Positions 61,773 to 64,000 of a DNA stretch of 64,000 nt are shown piece after piece. Numbering within the stretch: the first letter of the stretch is position 1; each line of letters begins with the position of its first letter. The notes under the pieces were generated by a model, which did not search any database, was not told where the DNA came from, and saw only the letters and a list, made by a program, of their open reading frames with translations. The stretch comes from CAZGMJ01 sp964526785 (lineage in GTDB: Bacteria > Planctomycetota > Phycisphaerae > Sedimentisphaerales > Anaerobacaceae): the NCBI GenBank assembly GCA_964526785.1, contig CAZGMJ010000021.1, positions 12,359-76,358 of the forward strand, read 5' to 3'. Both the position numbers and the translations under genes were made by a program.

Positions 61773-63353
61773 CTACCTTGCGTACTCGATGCACCGAACC
61801 TCGCGGAGCAGCGTAACCTGAATCTCGCCCGGATACGTCATCTCGTCTTCCACCTTTTTGGCGATATCCCGAGCTACCTTCGTTGCCGCTCCGTCATCCA
61901 CCGCTTTCGCATCGACGATCACGCGAATCTCCCGGCCCGCCTGAATCGCATACGCATTCTCAACGCCCTTGAAGCCGCCTGCAATATCCTCAAGCTGCTC
62001 CAGCCGCTTGATGTACCGCTCCAGCGTCTCGCGCCGCGCTCCCGGGCGCGAAGCACTGATCGCGTCCGCCGCCGCAATCAACGGCGTGTACGGATTGTCC
62101 GGCTGTACGTCGCCGTGATGGCCGGCAACCGCGTTCATAATAATAGGCGACTCGCTGAACCGCTTGAGATAGTTCGCCCCGATCGTCGGGTGGTTCCCCT
62201 CGATCTCGTGGTCCATCGCCTTGCCGATGTCGTGCAGCAACCCCGCTCGCCTGGCAATCGAGCCGTCCAGCCCCAACTCATCGCACATCACCTGCGCCAG
62301 GAAAGCCACCTCGATGCTGTGCCGAAGCACGCTCTGCCCGTAGCTCGTGCGATAGTTCAGAGCACCGATCATACTCAGCACTTTGTTGTTCAGACCGCGA
62401 ACGTTCGTCTCGACCGCCGCCTCTTTGCCCAACTGCAGCACCTTGTTGTTCACGTCCTTCTTCGTTTGCGCCACAAGCTCCTCGATGCGCGACGGATGAA
62501 TGCGCCCGTCCTGAATCAGCTTCTCCATCGACAATCGCGCCACCTCGCGCCGCACCGGACTGAAACCGCTCACCACGATCACGCCCGGCGTATCGTCCAC
62601 AATAACATCCACGCCCGTGGCCTTTTCGAACGCCCGGATATTCCGGCCCTCGCGTCCGATGATCCGGCCCTTCATATCGTCGTTCGGAATGTCCACCGTC
62701 GAGACCGTCGCCTCGCACGTCTGCTCGGCAGCATAACGCTGGATCGCCGTATTGATGATCTCCCGGCTCTTGCCCTCGGCGATCTCCGTCGCCTCGTCAA
62801 CCTTCCGCTGGATCAACCCCGACATCTCCAGTTCGCACTCTTCCTCCAGCCGCTCAAGCAGCATCTCCTTCGCCTCGCCCGCGCTCATCGCGGATATCTT
62901 CAAGAGCTGGTTCTTCTGCTGAGCCAGCAGCCCCGATAACTGCTTTTCCTTCGAGTCTACGTCCTGTTCCTTCCGTCCGACCTCCTGCTGCGCCTTCTTC
63001 AATGCCTTCTCGCGATCCTCCAGAATCGCCACCTGCCGCTCGATGCCGTCCTCACGCTTGGACAGCCGCATCTCCATCTCGTGCAAATCCGCCCGGACCT
63101 TGTTGGCCTCGGCCGTCATTTCCTCCTTCTTCTTGATCGCTTCCGAAGCCGCTTCCACCTGGGCGGCCTTGATCAGGTTTTCCGCTTCCTTCTTGGCCCC
63201 GTCGATCTGCCGCTGCAAGTCCTCTTGAAACGTCTTGGCCTTTGCGCGAGAGACAATCTGATACCCGATCAGCACCAGACATGCTCCCAGCAACAGGCCG
63301 ACGATCAGAGCACCCGCGACGGTGCTGGGCCCAATGCCTAAAATGATGTTCAT
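61773..63353 (-). CDS. rny: Ribonuclease Y
   Basis: The 526-residue protein has a single N-terminal membrane helix (VAGALIVGLLLGACLVLIGY), a long charged coiled coil (about 30-205), a KH domain with GRIIGREGRNIRAFEKATGV (about 215-285) and an HD domain (RHSIEVAFLA, LLHDIGKAMDHE, VAGHHGDV). This is the complete RNase Y architecture and length. It is a membrane-bound endoribonuclease initiating mRNA decay. ATG 63353 has AAAGG 8 nt upstream; GTG 63362 is possible. It is upstream of ymdB on the same strand. Confidence 0.96.
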   Translation of the reverse strand: MNIILGIGPSTVAGALIVGLLLGACLVLIGYQIVSRAKAKTFQEDLQRQIDGAKKEAENLIKAAQVEAASEAIKKKEEMTAEANKVRADLHEMEMRLSKREDGIERQVAILEDREKALKKAQQEVGRKEQDVDSKEKQLSGLLAQQKNQLLKISAMSAGEAKEMLLERLEEECELEMSGLIQRKVDEATEIAEGKSREIINTAIQRYAAEQTCEATVSTVDIPNDDMKGRIIGREGRNIRAFEKATGVDVIVDDTPGVIVVSGFSPVRREVARLSMEKLIQDGRIHPSRIEELVAQTKKDVNNKVLQLGKEAAVETNVRGLNNKVLSMIGALNYRTSYGQSVLRHSIEVAFLAQVMCDELGLDGSIARRAGLLHDIGKAMDHEIEGNHPTIGANYLKRFSESPIIMNAVAGHHGDVQPDNPYTPLIAAADAISASRPGARRETLERYIKRLEQLEDIAGGFKGVENAYAIQAGREIRVIVDAKAVDDGAATKVARDIAKKVEDEMTYPGEIQVTLLREVRCIEYAR

Positions 63354-64000
63354 TTCTGCCACCTTTCCCTCACAGCTATTAACATGTCAAATACACTGCT
63401 CAATGGAAGGCAGGGGGCTCGCCGGATCGCGCCGACAAAACCCGTACCCATAGAGATTGCGGAACGCCTTGGCAGGGAAGCTGCAAAGAAGTGGCTGACA
63501 AATACGAAATCTTACCTGCGTCGCGCTAAATCAGCCGCGACAGACCCGAATCGGTTCGAATAGCGAATAAACCGGTATTGAGAGGTGTGCTTTCATCATC
63601 CAAATACGTCGTTCTATACTCAATACCAACACTCCCTCGCTGGTAAGCAAAACTGCTTCGGTCAACAGATTTCGTTTCAGCTGTCTCGCCCCCGACTCAC
63701 CTGATCTGGCGACAATCGCCGTTTGGCACGATTGACCGCCCGACCATGGGCCGAAAGCGTCTTTGAAGCTCAACTACCCTGGGAAAACGCTGCAACAACC
63801 CGTCTTCCCACATCAGGTGCCCGCACGCCGCATATTCGGATCAACCGAAAAAGCCGCGGACAGCCCGCAACTCTGATCATTGAGTCAATTACTTAATTTA
63901 TGTTAGGCAAATGCCTAAAAACCGTCAAGCGAAAACTAAAAAAAACGTAAGCGTTCACTGAAATACTCTTGATTTATGTAAAAGCGTCTCTATGTCCGAT
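63354..64000. other. Right-edge non-coding region
   Basis: About 650 nt upstream of rny have no credible gene on either strand. Visible structure includes a perfect inverted pair GGTATTGAG (63574-63582) and CTCAATACC (63619-63627) around 36 nt, which could fold in RNA. The last 130 nt are AT-rich and contain the palindrome at 63903-63918. The AT-rich end probably is a promoter region for a gene beyond the window. Confidence 0.5.
63903..63918. promoter_or_regulatory. Palindrome resembling a DtxR/MntR-family metal-repressor box
   Basis: TTAGGCAAATGCCTAA is a 16-bp palindrome (7-bp arms TTAGGCA and TGCCTAA around AA). It lies in AT-rich DNA before the right edge. The TTAGGC...GCCTAA half-sites resemble boxes of iron- or manganese-dependent DtxR/MntR-type repressors. 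The regulated gene would lie beyond 64000 or be rny. Confidence 0.45.

Noticed and set aside
63545..63570. tRNA, suggested by a GGTTCGAAT T-loop-like string
   Set aside because: Flanking bases do not form a T-stem and no acceptor, D or anticodon arms are found.
63531..63773. Minus-strand 80-codon frame upstream of rny
   Set aside because: No ribosome site or protein features, and it spans the inverted-repeat element.

Overview
The window looks like a chromosomal segment of a planctomycete of the class Phycisphaerae (Sedimentisphaerales-like). This is an inference from gene style. Supporting traits are a prepilin-type protein with the AFTLIELLVVIAII start and an H-X9-D motif, Asn/Pro-rich 'DPNDPN' beta-helix modules with a C-terminal dockerin, twin-arginine sulfatase and Gfo/Idh proteins, many CAZyme-like secreted proteins, and a Ser/Thr kinase with a long membrane tail. 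The DNA is GC-rich. I see no rRNA, tRNA, CRISPR array, transposon or phage gene, so this is core plus carbohydrate-accessory chromosome rather than a mobile island.

Layout. 1-3.3 kb: an ECF sigma factor coupled to a truncated membrane gene, a double-SGNH lipoprotein and yebC. 3.4-8 kb: a 1,529-residue beta-helix/dockerin surface protein. 8.1-12.2 kb (minus): an operon of DUF4416, a possible mini-ORF, a WecA/MraY-type transferase and an O-antigen-ligase/TPR protein, pointing to cell-surface glycan assembly. 12.5-19.5 kb (plus): a four-gene signalling module of coiled-coil protein, TPR + FHA-like protein, Ser/Thr kinase fused to a TM2 domain, and a membrane protein. 20.6-28.9 kb: a polysaccharide-degradation cluster (heparinase-like lyase, sulfatase, two DUF4038/GH140-like proteins, FG-GAP protein) beside a sigma factor with an extra C-terminal domain.

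30-41 kb is mixed: diacylglycerol kinase, a secreted barrel-like protein, a PHP phosphoesterase, acyltransferase 3, a membrane glycosyltransferase-like protein, a flavin reductase, a TAT-exported protein and folC. 41.6-47.6 kb: a 1,593-residue hybrid histidine kinase with heme-type, PAS, GAF and PocR sensors, convergent with dprA. 47.9-51.4 kb: a Trp/Gly-rich prepilin-like protein, a secreted-protein gene interrupted by an in-frame TAG, and a small Spy/CpxP-like protein. 51.5-54.2 kb (minus): an operon of SpoIIE-type phosphatase, cmk and plsC. 54.5-59.4 kb: a secreted HEAT-like protein, a Gfo/Idh oxidoreductase, GH43, Dabb and GNAT proteins. 59.4-63.4 kb (minus): a metallo-beta-lactamase-fold protein with a small membrane partner, then the RNA-turnover neighbours ymdB and rny. 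The right edge is non-coding and carries a palindrome resembling DtxR/MntR-family metal-repressor boxes.

The most unusual points are the TAG inside an otherwise continuous gene (49,192), the promoter that places the folC transcript start almost on its ATG, a possible AUA-started mini-gene with a perfect Shine-Dalgarno, the sensor kinase with a structured-looking leader, the kinase-FHA-TM2 module, and a 9-N9-9 dyad upstream of the metallo-beta-lactamase operon. Gene identities come from reading translated motifs only; no database search was possible.
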